Below, in pieces: positions 36,698 to 45,972 of a stretch of 64,000 nt of DNA. Position numbers and translations under genes: made by a program. Source of the stretch: Flavobacteriaceae bacterium (GTDB lineage: Bacteria; Bacteroidota; Bacteroidia; Flavobacteriales; Flavobacteriaceae); NCBI GenBank assembly GCA_030830005.1, contig JAURNV010000031.1, forward strand, positions 120,222 through 184,221, written 5' to 3'. The notes beneath the pieces are model-generated. The model did not search any database and had not been told where the DNA came from. It worked only from the letters and a program-made list of their open reading frames with translations. Numbering within the stretch: the first letter of the stretch is position 1; each line of letters starts with the position of its first letter.

Positions 36698-38047
36698 ATG
36701 GCTAAAGTCAAAAAAGCTTTTTTTTGCACAAGTTGCGGTGCGCAACACACACAGTGGCAAGGACAATGCAGCTCCTGTAAAAGTTGGAATACCCTTCATG
36801 AAGAAATTCTTGCTCTTCCAAAAACTCCCTCATGGCAAGTTGATAACACTACAGCAGTTAAAGCAAAACCCGTCCGTATTCAAGATGTAGCTGTAGATGC
36901 ACTTACACGAATGGGGTCTGGAGATGTAGAGCTTGACCGCGTGCTAGGAGGAGGTATTGTTCCCGGTTCAATTGTTTTGGTGGGGGGCGAACCTGGCATT
37001 GGAAAATCTACATTACTGTTGCAAGTTGCACTATCGGTTTCAGGAAAAGTAGTTTATGTTTCGGGTGAGGAAAGCGAACAGCAAATAAAACTTCGCAGTG
37101 CCCGTGTTACTGAAGAAACCAGTGAATGTTACTTATTGACAGAAACCCACACACAATCACTTTTACATCATTTGGGAACGCTAAAACCTGCGTTGGTCAT
37201 CATTGATTCCATTCAAACCCTACACTCCGATAGTATTGATAGCACTGCAGGAAGCGTTTCACAAATTCGTGCCTGCACCGCTGAACTCTTGCATTTTGCC
37301 AAACAAACACAAACACCTGTGTTTTTGGTAGGCCACATTACCAAAGATGGAGCTATTGCAGGACCAAAAGTATTGGAGCATATGGTAGATACGGTACTTC
37401 ATTTTGAGGGAGACCGCAACCACGTATATCGTATTTTACGTGCTCATAAAAACCGTTTTGGCACAACTGCTGAATTGGGGATTTACACCATGGCACAAGA
37501 GGGACTTTTGCCCGTAGCCAACCCTAGTGCGTTGCTCATTTCTGCCGAAAGTGCTGGACTTAGCGGACATGCTATTGGCGCAACCGTTGAAGGCATTCGT
37601 CCCATGCTCATAGAAGTGCAAGCCTTGGTGAGTTCTGCCGTATATGGTACCCCACAACGCAGTAGTACTGGATTTGATAATAAGCGTTTAAATATGTTGT
37701 TGGCTGTTTTAGAAAAACGCGCAGGATTTCAATTAGGGGCTAAAGACGTATTTTTAAATCTGGCTGGTGGTATTCGGCTAGACGATCCCGGACTTGACTT
37801 GGCGGTGATGGTAGCCATTCTTTCGAGCAGTCTTGACGTTGCCATTCCCAAAGGCTATACGTTTGCCGCCGAAGTGGGACTTTCAGGCGAATTGCGCAAT
37901 GTTCCCAAAATGGAGCAACGCATGCAAGAAGCTGCCAAACTTGGTTTTGAACGAATGGTGGTGGCGCAAAAAGTTACCTCCGCACCCAAAGGATTAGAGG
38001 TTGTTCGTTTGGCTACTATTCAGGACTTAGTAGCGCATTTGTTTTAA
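36698..38047 (+). CDS. radA: DNA repair protein RadA
   Basis: Zn finger CTSCGAQHTQWQGQCSSC; GGEPGIGKSTLLLQ; KNRFG. Confidence 0.97.
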   Translation: MAKVKKAFFCTSCGAQHTQWQGQCSSCKSWNTLHEEILALPKTPSWQVDNTTAVKAKPVRIQDVAVDALTRMGSGDVELDRVLGGGIVPGSIVLVGGEPGIGKSTLLLQVALSVSGKVVYVSGEESEQQIKLRSARVTEETSECYLLTETHTQSLLHHLGTLKPALVIIDSIQTLHSDSIDSTAGSVSQIRACTAELLHFAKQTQTPVFLVGHITKDGAIAGPKVLEHMVDTVLHFEGDRNHVYRILRAHKNRFGTTAELGIYTMAQEGLLPVANPSALLISAESAGLSGHAIGATVEGIRPMLIEVQALVSSAVYGTPQRSSTGFDNKRLNMLLAVLEKRAGFQLGAKDVFLNLAGGIRLDDPGLDLAVMVAILSSSLDVAIPKGYTFAAEVGLSGELRNVPKMEQRMQEAAKLGFERMVVAQKVTSAPKGLEVVRLATIQDLVAHLF

Positions 38048-39081
38048 GGCGCAGGATTCGGGATACGGTTATGCACCGCATCTATCTCCGAAAGTATTTC
38101 ATCGGTTAAGGTAATCGCCGCCGAGGCGATATTTTCCTTGAGTTGCGGCATTGTCGTTGCTCCAATGATGTTGGACGTTACAAAAGGCCTGTCGGTAACA
38201 AAGGCTAAAGATAGTTGCGCTAAGGATAGCTGATGTTTTTCAGCAATTCCGGCATAGGCCTCTGTGGCAGTTAACGACTGCTCGCTATTGTAACGTGCCA
38301 TTCTGGGAAACAATTGTAATCTGCTGTTTTCGGGGAGTTTTCCACCACGGTATTTTCCAGATAGTACTCCAAAAGCCATAGGCGAATACGCCAAAAGCCC
38401 CAATTGTTCTCTATGCGATACTTCAGCATTTCCACCCTCAAAAGTGCGGTTTAACAAAGAGTACGGATTTTGAATCGTTTTCATTCGGGGGAGGTTTTTA
38501 TGTTCGGCAAGTGCCACGTATTTCATAGCACCCCAAGGGGTTTCATTTGATAGCCCAACATGTCTGATTTTCCCTTCTTGAATAAAACCGTTTAGCGTTT
38601 CCAATATCTGCTGAAAATTGTCTTGCCATTGCTCATCTTGGTCAGGAAAATAATCCCGTTTGCCAAAAAAATTAGCGTTCCGCTCGGGCCAATGCAATTG
38701 ATACAAATCAATATAATCTGTTTTGAGACGCATCAAACTTCCCTCCAACGCCTCACAAATACTATCGGGCGTAAAGCCCGTAGTGCGAATATGTGCCGTG
38801 TATGCTCCTGGTCCAGCAATTTTGGTGGCAAGCACCACTTTGTCGCGGTTGTTGCGTTGTTCAAACCAATTACCAATGATGCGCTCCGTATCGGCATAGG
38901 TTTCAGCATTAGCAGGTACGGGATATAATTCTGCTGTATCAAAAAAATTAACCCCTTCGTCTAAAGCGTAATCCATTTGTTCAAAGCCTTCGTTTTGCGT
39001 GTTTTGGTTACCCCAAGTCATGGTCCCTAAACATATTTTACTCACCCGAATATCGGTATGCGGAATAGTCGTGTATTTCAT
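38044..39081 (-). CDS. Aldo/keto reductase
   Basis: ICLGTMTWG...FFDTAELYPVP...YIDLYQLHWPERN. Confidence 0.93.
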   Translation of the reverse strand: MKYTTIPHTDIRVSKICLGTMTWGNQNTQNEGFEQMDYALDEGVNFFDTAELYPVPANAETYADTERIIGNWFEQRNNRDKVVLATKIAGPGAYTAHIRTTGFTPDSICEALEGSLMRLKTDYIDLYQLHWPERNANFFGKRDYFPDQDEQWQDNFQQILETLNGFIQEGKIRHVGLSNETPWGAMKYVALAEHKNLPRMKTIQNPYSLLNRTFEGGNAEVSHREQLGLLAYSPMAFGVLSGKYRGGKLPENSRLQLFPRMARYNSEQSLTATEAYAGIAEKHQLSLAQLSLAFVTDRPFVTSNIIGATTMPQLKENIASAAITLTDEILSEIDAVHNRIPNPAP

Positions 39082-39085
39082 TTCC

Positions 39086-39850
39086 TTAAATAGCTAATGT
39101 TACGCCAACAGGACAGTGGTCAGAATGGAAAGCTTGGGGAAGTATATAAGCGCGCTGAATGTGATCTTTAAGCGTGTCAGAAACCATGGCGTAATCTATG
39201 CGCCAACCCTTATTATTGGCTCGTGCATTTGCGCGATAGCTCCACCAACTATACTGGTGGGGTTCTTTGTTTAAATGACGAAACGAATCTATAAAACCAC
39301 TGCGAATAAAGCCGTCTAACCACGCACGTTCTTCGGGCAAGAAGCCAGAAACCGTTTTATTTCGTATTGGATCATGAATATCAATAGCTTCGTGACAAAT
39401 ATTGTAATCACCACAGATGACCAAGTTGGGGATGTCTTTTTTTAAGTCGTTTATATAGCCTTGAAAATCATCCATATATGTGAATTTATAGGCTAAGCGG
39501 TCGGGGTTGGTGCCCGATGGCAAATACAAGCTCATTACAGAAACCTTGTCGAAATCCACACGAAGGTTGCGCCCCTCATTATCCATGTACTCCATGCCTG
39601 TGCCATAGGCAACATTTTTTGGTTTTTGTTTGCACAACACCGCCACCGAGCTATACCCCTTTTTTTGGGCAGAAAGCCAGTAATGATATGGGTAGCCGGC
39701 CTTTTCAAAAACACTAAGGTCGAGTTGCTCAGGATGAGCCTTGGTTTCTTGGAGGCACAAAACGTCGGGAGAAGCAGCTTGCAGCCAATCCAAAAACCCT
39801 TTACTTAGTGCTGCTCTAATGCCATTTACGTTATAAGAAATAATATTCAC
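39086..39850 (-). CDS. xth: Exodeoxyribonuclease III
   Basis: MNIISYNVNGIRAALSKGFLDWL...LCLQETKAH...SDHCPVGV. Confidence 0.94.
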   Translation of the reverse strand: MNIISYNVNGIRAALSKGFLDWLQAASPDVLCLQETKAHPEQLDLSVFEKAGYPYHYWLSAQKKGYSSVAVLCKQKPKNVAYGTGMEYMDNEGRNLRVDFDKVSVMSLYLPSGTNPDRLAYKFTYMDDFQGYINDLKKDIPNLVICGDYNICHEAIDIHDPIRNKTVSGFLPEERAWLDGFIRSGFIDSFRHLNKEPHQYSWWSYRANARANNKGWRIDYAMVSDTLKDHIQRAYILPQAFHSDHCPVGVTLAI

Positions 39851-39886
39851 GAGAGCTAAAATACAAACAAAGGCATGAAACTTGCT

Positions 39887-39894
39887 TATATTTG
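39887..39894 (+). promoter_or_regulatory. Candidate -7 element TATATTTG for the outer-membrane protein gene
   Basis: TAnnTTTG, 22 nt before ATG 39917. Confidence 0.45.
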
Positions 39895-39916
39895 CAACAT
39901 ACTAAATCTTATCTGC

Positions 39917-40486
39917 ATGAAAAAAATCATTTTTATTACCGTTTGCACATTAAGTTTGAGTGTTTTTGCCCAAGAAGAAACCACTAAAGTTGAAATTGTT
40001 AACCAATTTGAAGGAGTTGAAGTTTTAGAAAAAAATGAGCTCAGGCTAAATGCGCTTGATTTAATCGTTCATCCTGCTTTAAGTTTAAGTTACGAACGGC
40101 TTGTAAACGACGCTAACGGATACGGGGTATCACTATTTGCTAACTTTGGCGATAACGATGCGACCTATCAAAACTTTGCCCTTACCCCCTATTACCGTTT
40201 TTATTTTTTGAATAGAAAAGACTTTGGAGCTAGTGGGTTATTTGTAGAAGCATTTAGCTCTTTTTCTTCTGTAAATTTTTATGATTCCTATACTAGTGAC
40301 AACGATAAAGACGAGTTTCAATTTTCAATGGGAGTTGGACTTGGAAAAAAGTGGGTTAATCGAAATGGATTTACATTTGAATTGTTAGCCGGTGTAGGAC
40401 GATACTTTATTAGTCGAGATACGGAAAATAATTACCCGCCAGAAGCCCATGGTCGTTTTGGGTTATCCATAGGAAAGCGGTTTTAA
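39917..40486 (+). CDS. Outer-membrane beta-barrel-like secreted protein
   Basis: Signal peptide MKKIIFITVCTLSLSVFAQ; alternating aromatic strands, terminal ...GRFGLSIGKRF. Confidence 0.7.
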   Translation: MKKIIFITVCTLSLSVFAQEETTKVEIVNQFEGVEVLEKNELRLNALDLIVHPALSLSYERLVNDANGYGVSLFANFGDNDATYQNFALTPYYRFYFLNRKDFGASGLFVEAFSSFSSVNFYDSYTSDNDKDEFQFSMGVGLGKKWVNRNGFTFELLAGVGRYFISRDTENNYPPEAHGRFGLSIGKRF

Positions 40487-42021
40487 CAATCTGTTAACCA
40501 CGTTTGGTAAGCAACTGCTTTATTGATTTTTGATTTTGCCTCGGCTATAGTAAGGCGTTCCTGTTCCATGCTATCTCGGTGGCGTAAGGTTACCGTTTGA
40601 TCTTCTATGGTTTGGTGGTCAATCGTAATGCAAAAAGGTGTGCCGAGCGCATCTTGTCTTCGGTAGCGTCTGCCCACAGCGTCTTTTTCATCATACGTAA
40701 CGGCCATATCCCACTTCATATCGTTTACCACATCTTTGGCTATTTCTGGCAATCCATCTTTTTTTACCAAAGGCAATACGGCAACTTTGGTAGGTGCCAC
40801 CACGGAAGGTAAGCGCAGTACTATGCGGGTAGATCCGTCTTCTAGGGTTTCTTCTTGAAGTGAGTTAGAAAAAACAGCTAAAAATAAACGGTCTAACCCT
40901 ATAGAGGTTTCTAACACATAAGGAACGTAATTCTCTTGTCGCTCAGGATCAAAATATTGCAATTTTTTGCCCGAATATTTTTCGTGACTCCCCAAGTCAA
41001 AGTCAGTGCGTGAATGAATTCCCTCTAACTCCTTAAATCCAAAGGGGAAACGAAACTCAATATCGCATGCTGCATCAGCGTAATGCGCCAATTTTTCATG
41101 ATCATGAAAACGATAATTTTCCTCTCCCAATCCTAGGGAATGGTGCCACTTAAGACGTGTTTCTTTCCAATACACATACCACTCTTTTTGTGTGCCTGGA
41201 GGAATAAAAAACTGCATTTCCATTTGCTCAAATTCACGCATACGAAAGATAAACTGTCGTGCAACAATCTCGTTTCGAAAGGCTTTACCTGTCTGGGCAA
41301 TACCAAACGGCAACTTCATCCGTCCTGTCTTTTGAACATTCAAAAAGTTTACAAAAATCCCTTGAGCCGTTTCTGGGCGGAGGTATAATTCCGTAGCGCT
41401 TTCTGCAGATGCTCCTAGTTTGGTGCCAAACATCAAGTTAAACTGCTTTACTTCAGTCCAGTTTTTACTACCCGATAAAGGGCACACGATTTCCAACTCT
41501 TCAATCAATGCTTTTACATCTGCCAAATCTTCGTTTTCCAACGACTTGCCTAAGCGTTTTAAAATGGCGTCGCCTTTTTCTTTATAACTAATTACTCGTG
41601 GGTTGGTACTCAAAAATTGAGCTTTGTCAAATGCGTCACCAAAGCGCTTGGCGGCTTTATTGACCTCTTTTTCAATTTTAGCCTCGAGTTTCGCCACATA
41701 ATCTTCAACCAGTACATCGGCGCGATAACGTTTTTTTGAGTCCTTGTTGTCAATAAGAGGATCATTAAAGGCATCTACGTGCCCAGACGCTTTCCATGTT
41801 GTGGGATGCATTAAAATAGCCGCATCTAACCCTACAATATTTTCATTGAGTTGCACCATGGCTTTCCACCAATAGTCTCGCAAGTTTTTTTTCAGGGTTA
41901 CCCCTTGTTGGCCATAATCGTATACAGCACTAAGCCCATCATAAATTTCACTAGAAGGAAACACAAACCCATACTCCTTGGCATGGGACAACACTTTTTT
42001 AAACAAATCTTGGTCTGCCAT
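40483..42021 (-). CDS. glyS: Glycyl-tRNA synthetase (homodimeric class II type)
   Basis: SGHVDAFNDPLIDNK; RPETAQGIFVNFLN; RNEIVARQFIFRMREFEQMEMQFF; start MADQDLF at 42021. Confidence 0.96.
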   Translation of the reverse strand: MADQDLFKKVLSHAKEYGFVFPSSEIYDGLSAVYDYGQQGVTLKKNLRDYWWKAMVQLNENIVGLDAAILMHPTTWKASGHVDAFNDPLIDNKDSKKRYRADVLVEDYVAKLEAKIEKEVNKAAKRFGDAFDKAQFLSTNPRVISYKEKGDAILKRLGKSLENEDLADVKALIEELEIVCPLSGSKNWTEVKQFNLMFGTKLGASAESATELYLRPETAQGIFVNFLNVQKTGRMKLPFGIAQTGKAFRNEIVARQFIFRMREFEQMEMQFFIPPGTQKEWYVYWKETRLKWHHSLGLGEENYRFHDHEKLAHYADAACDIEFRFPFGFKELEGIHSRTDFDLGSHEKYSGKKLQYFDPERQENYVPYVLETSIGLDRLFLAVFSNSLQEETLEDGSTRIVLRLPSVVAPTKVAVLPLVKKDGLPEIAKDVVNDMKWDMAVTYDEKDAVGRRYRRQDALGTPFCITIDHQTIEDQTVTLRHRDSMEQERLTIAEAKSKINKAVAYQTWLTDC

Positions 42022-42079
42022 AGGGCAAAAATAGGATAAGTTTACTAATTTAAGCCAACCAAAATCAGAACTTACCCTT

Positions 42080-42766
42080 ATGCTCAACGATTTGTTTGCA
42101 GTTTGGTTTCCACGCTGTTGTTGGAACTGTAATCAACCTCTTGCCAAAGGGCAAGAATGGCTTTGCCTAGGGTGCTGTGGACAGCTTCCTAAAACTTATT
42201 TTGAACATCAAGAAAACAATCCTCTTCAAATAATGCTTCGCCAGCACCTCCCTTTGGAAAGTGCCTATGCGCCTTATTATTTTTTACAAAATACCCCAAT
42301 TCAGGCACTTTTACATGCATTGAAATACCAAGGAAAAATCAAGATTGGCGAATGGCTTGCTGTTCAATGTGAATCGTTTATATCAAAAGAACATAAAATG
42401 CTACAATGCGACGGTATTGTTCCTGTACCCCTCCATCAAAAGCGGGAACGCAAACGAGGATACAATCAAGTAACACCGTTTGGGAGGTTTTGGGCAAATA
42501 GGCTTGGCGTACCCTACTTAGACAACATACTTCAAAGAAATATTGCAACCCAAACATTAGTGCGAATGTCAAGAGATGCGCGCTGGACAGAAGTGAAAAA
42601 TGCTTTTTCAGTTCAGACAAAAAATAAATTTAAGCACTTGTTATTGGTGGATGATGTTATTACAACAGGGGCTACACTTACTGCTTGTGGAAATGCATTA
42701 CTTCATGGAACGACAGAAAAAATCTCGGTTCTAGGAATGGCATATGCACAAAACATCCTTCCGTAA
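42080..42766 (+). CDS. ComF-family phosphoribosyltransferase
   Basis: N-terminal CCWNCNQPL...CLGCC; HQKRERKRGYNQ; LLVDDVITTGATLTACG. Confidence 0.93.
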   Translation: MLNDLFAVWFPRCCWNCNQPLAKGQEWLCLGCCGQLPKTYFEHQENNPLQIMLRQHLPLESAYAPYYFLQNTPIQALLHALKYQGKIKIGEWLAVQCESFISKEHKMLQCDGIVPVPLHQKRERKRGYNQVTPFGRFWANRLGVPYLDNILQRNIATQTLVRMSRDARWTEVKNAFSVQTKNKFKHLLLVDDVITTGATLTACGNALLHGTTEKISVLGMAYAQNILP

Positions 42767-42793
42767 GCGAGAAAATAGTCGTTATTTTGTGTT

Positions 42794-44389
42794 ATGCTAA
42801 AACGAATATTTATTGCATTGCTTTGTTGCTCATTATTTGTGCAATGTGCGCGTCGGGGCTCACCAACAGGTGGGCCAAAAGATGAAACGCCTCCCGTGAT
42901 GCTCCGAGCAGAACCGCCCCAAAAAACGGTAAATTTTACAGAGGAAAACGCCCGAATCTATTTTGATGAATACATCAAGCTCAACAAACTTCGTGAGCAA
43001 TTGGTTATTTCGCCTCCGTTAGAGCAAACTGCCTATGTTATTTCGCCTCAAAGTCAGGCATCGAAATACATTGAAATTGAATTCTTAGACTCCCTAACAC
43101 CAAACACAACCTATACCTTCAATTTTGGTGAAAGTATTGTCGACAATAACGAAGGCAACCCCTATTCCTATTTCTCCTACGTTTTTTCTACAGGAAAAAC
43201 CATTGACTCCTTAACCCTAAGTGGAACACTCTCTGATGCGCTATCTAGAACTCCCGAAAACTTTGTTTCGGTAATGCTTTACGCTGTTGATAGCACCTTT
43301 ACAGATTCCATTATTTTTAAGAAAAAGCCGCTTTATTACACCAATACACTCGACAGCCTAACCGAATTTACCTTACCCAACTTAAAAGCTGGAAAATACC
43401 TTTTAGCAGCCCTAAAAGACGTGTCTAGAAACTATGTTTTTGATTCTTCAGTTGACAAAATTGATGTTGCACATGACTTTATTACTTTGCCAAACGACAG
43501 TTTATTTAAACTTACCCTATTTAAAGAAGCTCCTTCTTTTGCATTTGGCAAGGCATTTCAAGCAGGAAAACAGCGTGTTGGCTTTGGGTTTATGGGTAGT
43601 GATGCCATTGAAATTTCTTTAGATCAAGAAGTCTCTGATAGTTTTGCAGCTACTATTTCACGTGATTTGAAAACCGACACTATCTATTATTGGTATAAAG
43701 GTATTGATGCGGACTCACTAAAATTTACCCTGTCCCACGATACGCTTGCTAAATCATACGCCTACCGTGTTCGGAAAGCGGTCGATGATTCGCTTACCAT
43801 TTCTTTTGAACAAAGGGGGACTTTGCATTTGACCGATACTTTAAAACTTTTTACCAATACCCCCATTAATAAAGTTATTAAAGACTCCATGCGCTTGCGC
43901 GCCAAAGACTCTATGTTAGTGCCTTTTTCAATAGCGCAAAAAAGTAAACATGAAGTGCACTTCTTATTTGATGTTTTTCCAAACGAAAAATATCAGCTGG
44001 AATTGTTGCCTGGGGCAGTAACCGACTTTTTTGATACACTGAATGATAGCATTTCAGTTTCCGTAAACACTAAAAGTCGTGTAGATTATGGAAATTTATC
44101 GATCCGCCTTTTTAATGTGCCTTCATATCCACTTTTTATTGACCTAATTGATGAAAAGGAGGACATTGTTCGCTCTATGTATATTAAAGAAGCTCGTGGA
44201 CTTTATCGATTTGCCTATTTACAACCCAACAAATACTATGTTCGGATTCGCATCGATGAAAATGCAAACGGAAAGTGGGATTCTGGGAATTACTTAATGA
44301 AACAAAAACCCGAAAGTGTATATCACTTTCCGCCTCTTTTGGACGTCCGTGCCAACTGGGAATTACAAGAACAATTTAGGTTAAAGTAA
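42794..44389 (+). CDS. Lipoprotein with Ig-like domain
   Basis: MLKRIFIALLCCSLFVQCARRGSPTGGPKDETPPVMLRAEPPQKTVNFTEENARIYFDEYIKL. Confidence 0.82.
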   Translation: MLKRIFIALLCCSLFVQCARRGSPTGGPKDETPPVMLRAEPPQKTVNFTEENARIYFDEYIKLNKLREQLVISPPLEQTAYVISPQSQASKYIEIEFLDSLTPNTTYTFNFGESIVDNNEGNPYSYFSYVFSTGKTIDSLTLSGTLSDALSRTPENFVSVMLYAVDSTFTDSIIFKKKPLYYTNTLDSLTEFTLPNLKAGKYLLAALKDVSRNYVFDSSVDKIDVAHDFITLPNDSLFKLTLFKEAPSFAFGKAFQAGKQRVGFGFMGSDAIEISLDQEVSDSFAATISRDLKTDTIYYWYKGIDADSLKFTLSHDTLAKSYAYRVRKAVDDSLTISFEQRGTLHLTDTLKLFTNTPINKVIKDSMRLRAKDSMLVPFSIAQKSKHEVHFLFDVFPNEKYQLELLPGAVTDFFDTLNDSISVSVNTKSRVDYGNLSIRLFNVPSYPLFIDLIDEKEDIVRSMYIKEARGLYRFAYLQPNKYYVRIRIDENANGKWDSGNYLMKQKPESVYHFPPLLDVRANWELQEQFRLK

Positions 44390-45149
44390 AGTGGTCTCTA
44401 TCTTCTAAAAAAGGGAGTTTTTTACGAAGCTCATGTAGTTGTTCGAGCTTTATAGAAACCAGGGCATGGGTGGTGTCATTTTTCATAAATACCAACTCAT
44501 CGCCAAGGGCATTATATGCAGCTGATGCACCCGGGTAGTCAATTCGGTATGCGTCTTTTCCCGTTCGATTAACTCCAACACAATACGCCATATTCTCGAT
44601 TGCGCGTGCTCGCAAAAGCGCATTCCAAGCTTGGATACGTGCCGCTGGCCAGTTGGCAACATAAATCAATAGGTCATAATGATCTGTATTACGTGAAAAA
44701 ACTGGAAACCGCAAGTCATAGCATACTAATGGTCGAATTCGAAAACCATCATATTCAATCAACGTGCTATGATTTCCAGCCGAATACACTCGAGCTTCGC
44801 CAGAAGGTGTGTAAGGATGTGCTTTGTCGTAAGTGTCTAACGTGCCATTGGGGTGCGCAAACACAAAGCGATTATAGAATTTTTTTTCCTCTTTTATAGC
44901 AAGGCTACCACATATAGCTGCATGTTGGTTTTTTGCCATGTGTTGCATCCACTGAACGCAATTTTCACTCATGGTTTCAGCAACTATGCTAGGGGTCATA
45001 GTAAAGCCTGTTGCCCACATTTCGGGCAATACAATAAGGTTAATATCATCAGTAAACTGAGTTATAATTGTTTCACATTGCTGCATGTTGGCGATTGGAT
45101 TATGCCAAACAATATTGGGTTGTATTAAAGCGATTTTAAGGGATTTCAT
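44376..45149 (-). CDS. Nitrilase-superfamily amidohydrolase (omega-amidase-like)
   Basis: Glu-Lys-Cys arrangement: VLPEMWATGFTM, YDKAHPYTPSGE, RPLVCYDLRFPVF. Confidence 0.92.
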   Translation of the reverse strand: MKSLKIALIQPNIVWHNPIANMQQCETIITQFTDDINLIVLPEMWATGFTMTPSIVAETMSENCVQWMQHMAKNQHAAICGSLAIKEEKKFYNRFVFAHPNGTLDTYDKAHPYTPSGEARVYSAGNHSTLIEYDGFRIRPLVCYDLRFPVFSRNTDHYDLLIYVANWPAARIQAWNALLRARAIENMAYCVGVNRTGKDAYRIDYPGASAAYNALGDELVFMKNDTTHALVSIKLEQLHELRKKLPFLEDRDHFTLT

Positions 45150-45223
45150 GGGTTAAAACTACAGTTTTTTGAGTTTAAGCCCATTGTAAAAAATCGTTTT
45201 TTGGTTTATGTAGTTCGCGCAGA

Positions 45224-45970
45224 CTACCCGCTAACTTTTGCAGACAGGTACTCTCGGTTCATTCTGGCAATATTTTCCAGCGAAATTCCTTTGGGACATT
45301 CTACCTCGCAAGCTCCTGTGTTAGTACAGTTTCCGAAACCTTCTTCGTCCATTTGCTTTACCATATTTAACACGCGATCTGTTGCTTCTACTTGCCCTTG
45401 AGGCAAGAGGGCATATTGAGAAACTTTTGCTGATACAAATAACATTGCTGAGGCATTTTTACAGCTTGCCACACAAGCCCCGCAACCAATACAGGCGGCG
45501 GCATCAAATGCCTTATCAGCGTTGGTTTTTTCAATAGGAATCGCGTTAGCATCTTGAGTGTTTCCAGAAGTATTAACCGACACAAATCCTCCTGCATGCT
45601 GAATGCGATCAAATGCAGAACGGTCGACTACCAAATCCTTAATCACAGGAAAAGGTTTTGCCCGAAACGGCTCAATGTGAATGGTATCGCCGTCTTTGAA
45701 TTTTCGCATATGCAATTGGCAAGTGGTAACCAATCGGTCTGGACCATGGGGCTCTCCGTTGATAAACATCGAGCATGCCCCACAAATTCCCTCTCTACAA
45801 TCGTGATCAAAAGCGACGGGGTCAACCCCTTGTTGCATGAGCTGTTCATTAAGCACGTCCATCATTTCCAAAAACGACATATCTGGCGAAACATCATCAA
45901 TTGAATAGGTGTGCATACTTCCTTTTGCGGTGGCGTTTTCTTGTCGCCAAATTTTTAATGTAAGTTTCAT
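45224..45970 (-). CDS. sdhB: Succinate dehydrogenase/fumarate reductase iron-sulfur subunit
   Basis: [54 protein letters not shown]. Confidence 0.95.
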   Translation of the reverse strand: MKLTLKIWRQENATAKGSMHTYSIDDVSPDMSFLEMMDVLNEQLMQQGVDPVAFDHDCREGICGACSMFINGEPHGPDRLVTTCQLHMRKFKDGDTIHIEPFRAKPFPVIKDLVVDRSAFDRIQHAGGFVSVNTSGNTQDANAIPIEKTNADKAFDAAACIGCGACVASCKNASAMLFVSAKVSQYALLPQGQVEATDRVLNMVKQMDEEGFGNCTNTGACEVECPKGISLENIARMNREYLSAKVSG

Positions 45971-45972
45971 CG

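Noticed and set aside
36360-36890. 176-aa plus-strand ORF overlapping the LPG_synthase_TM gene and radA
   Set aside because: Out-of-frame overlap with two well-supported genes; no recognisable domain.
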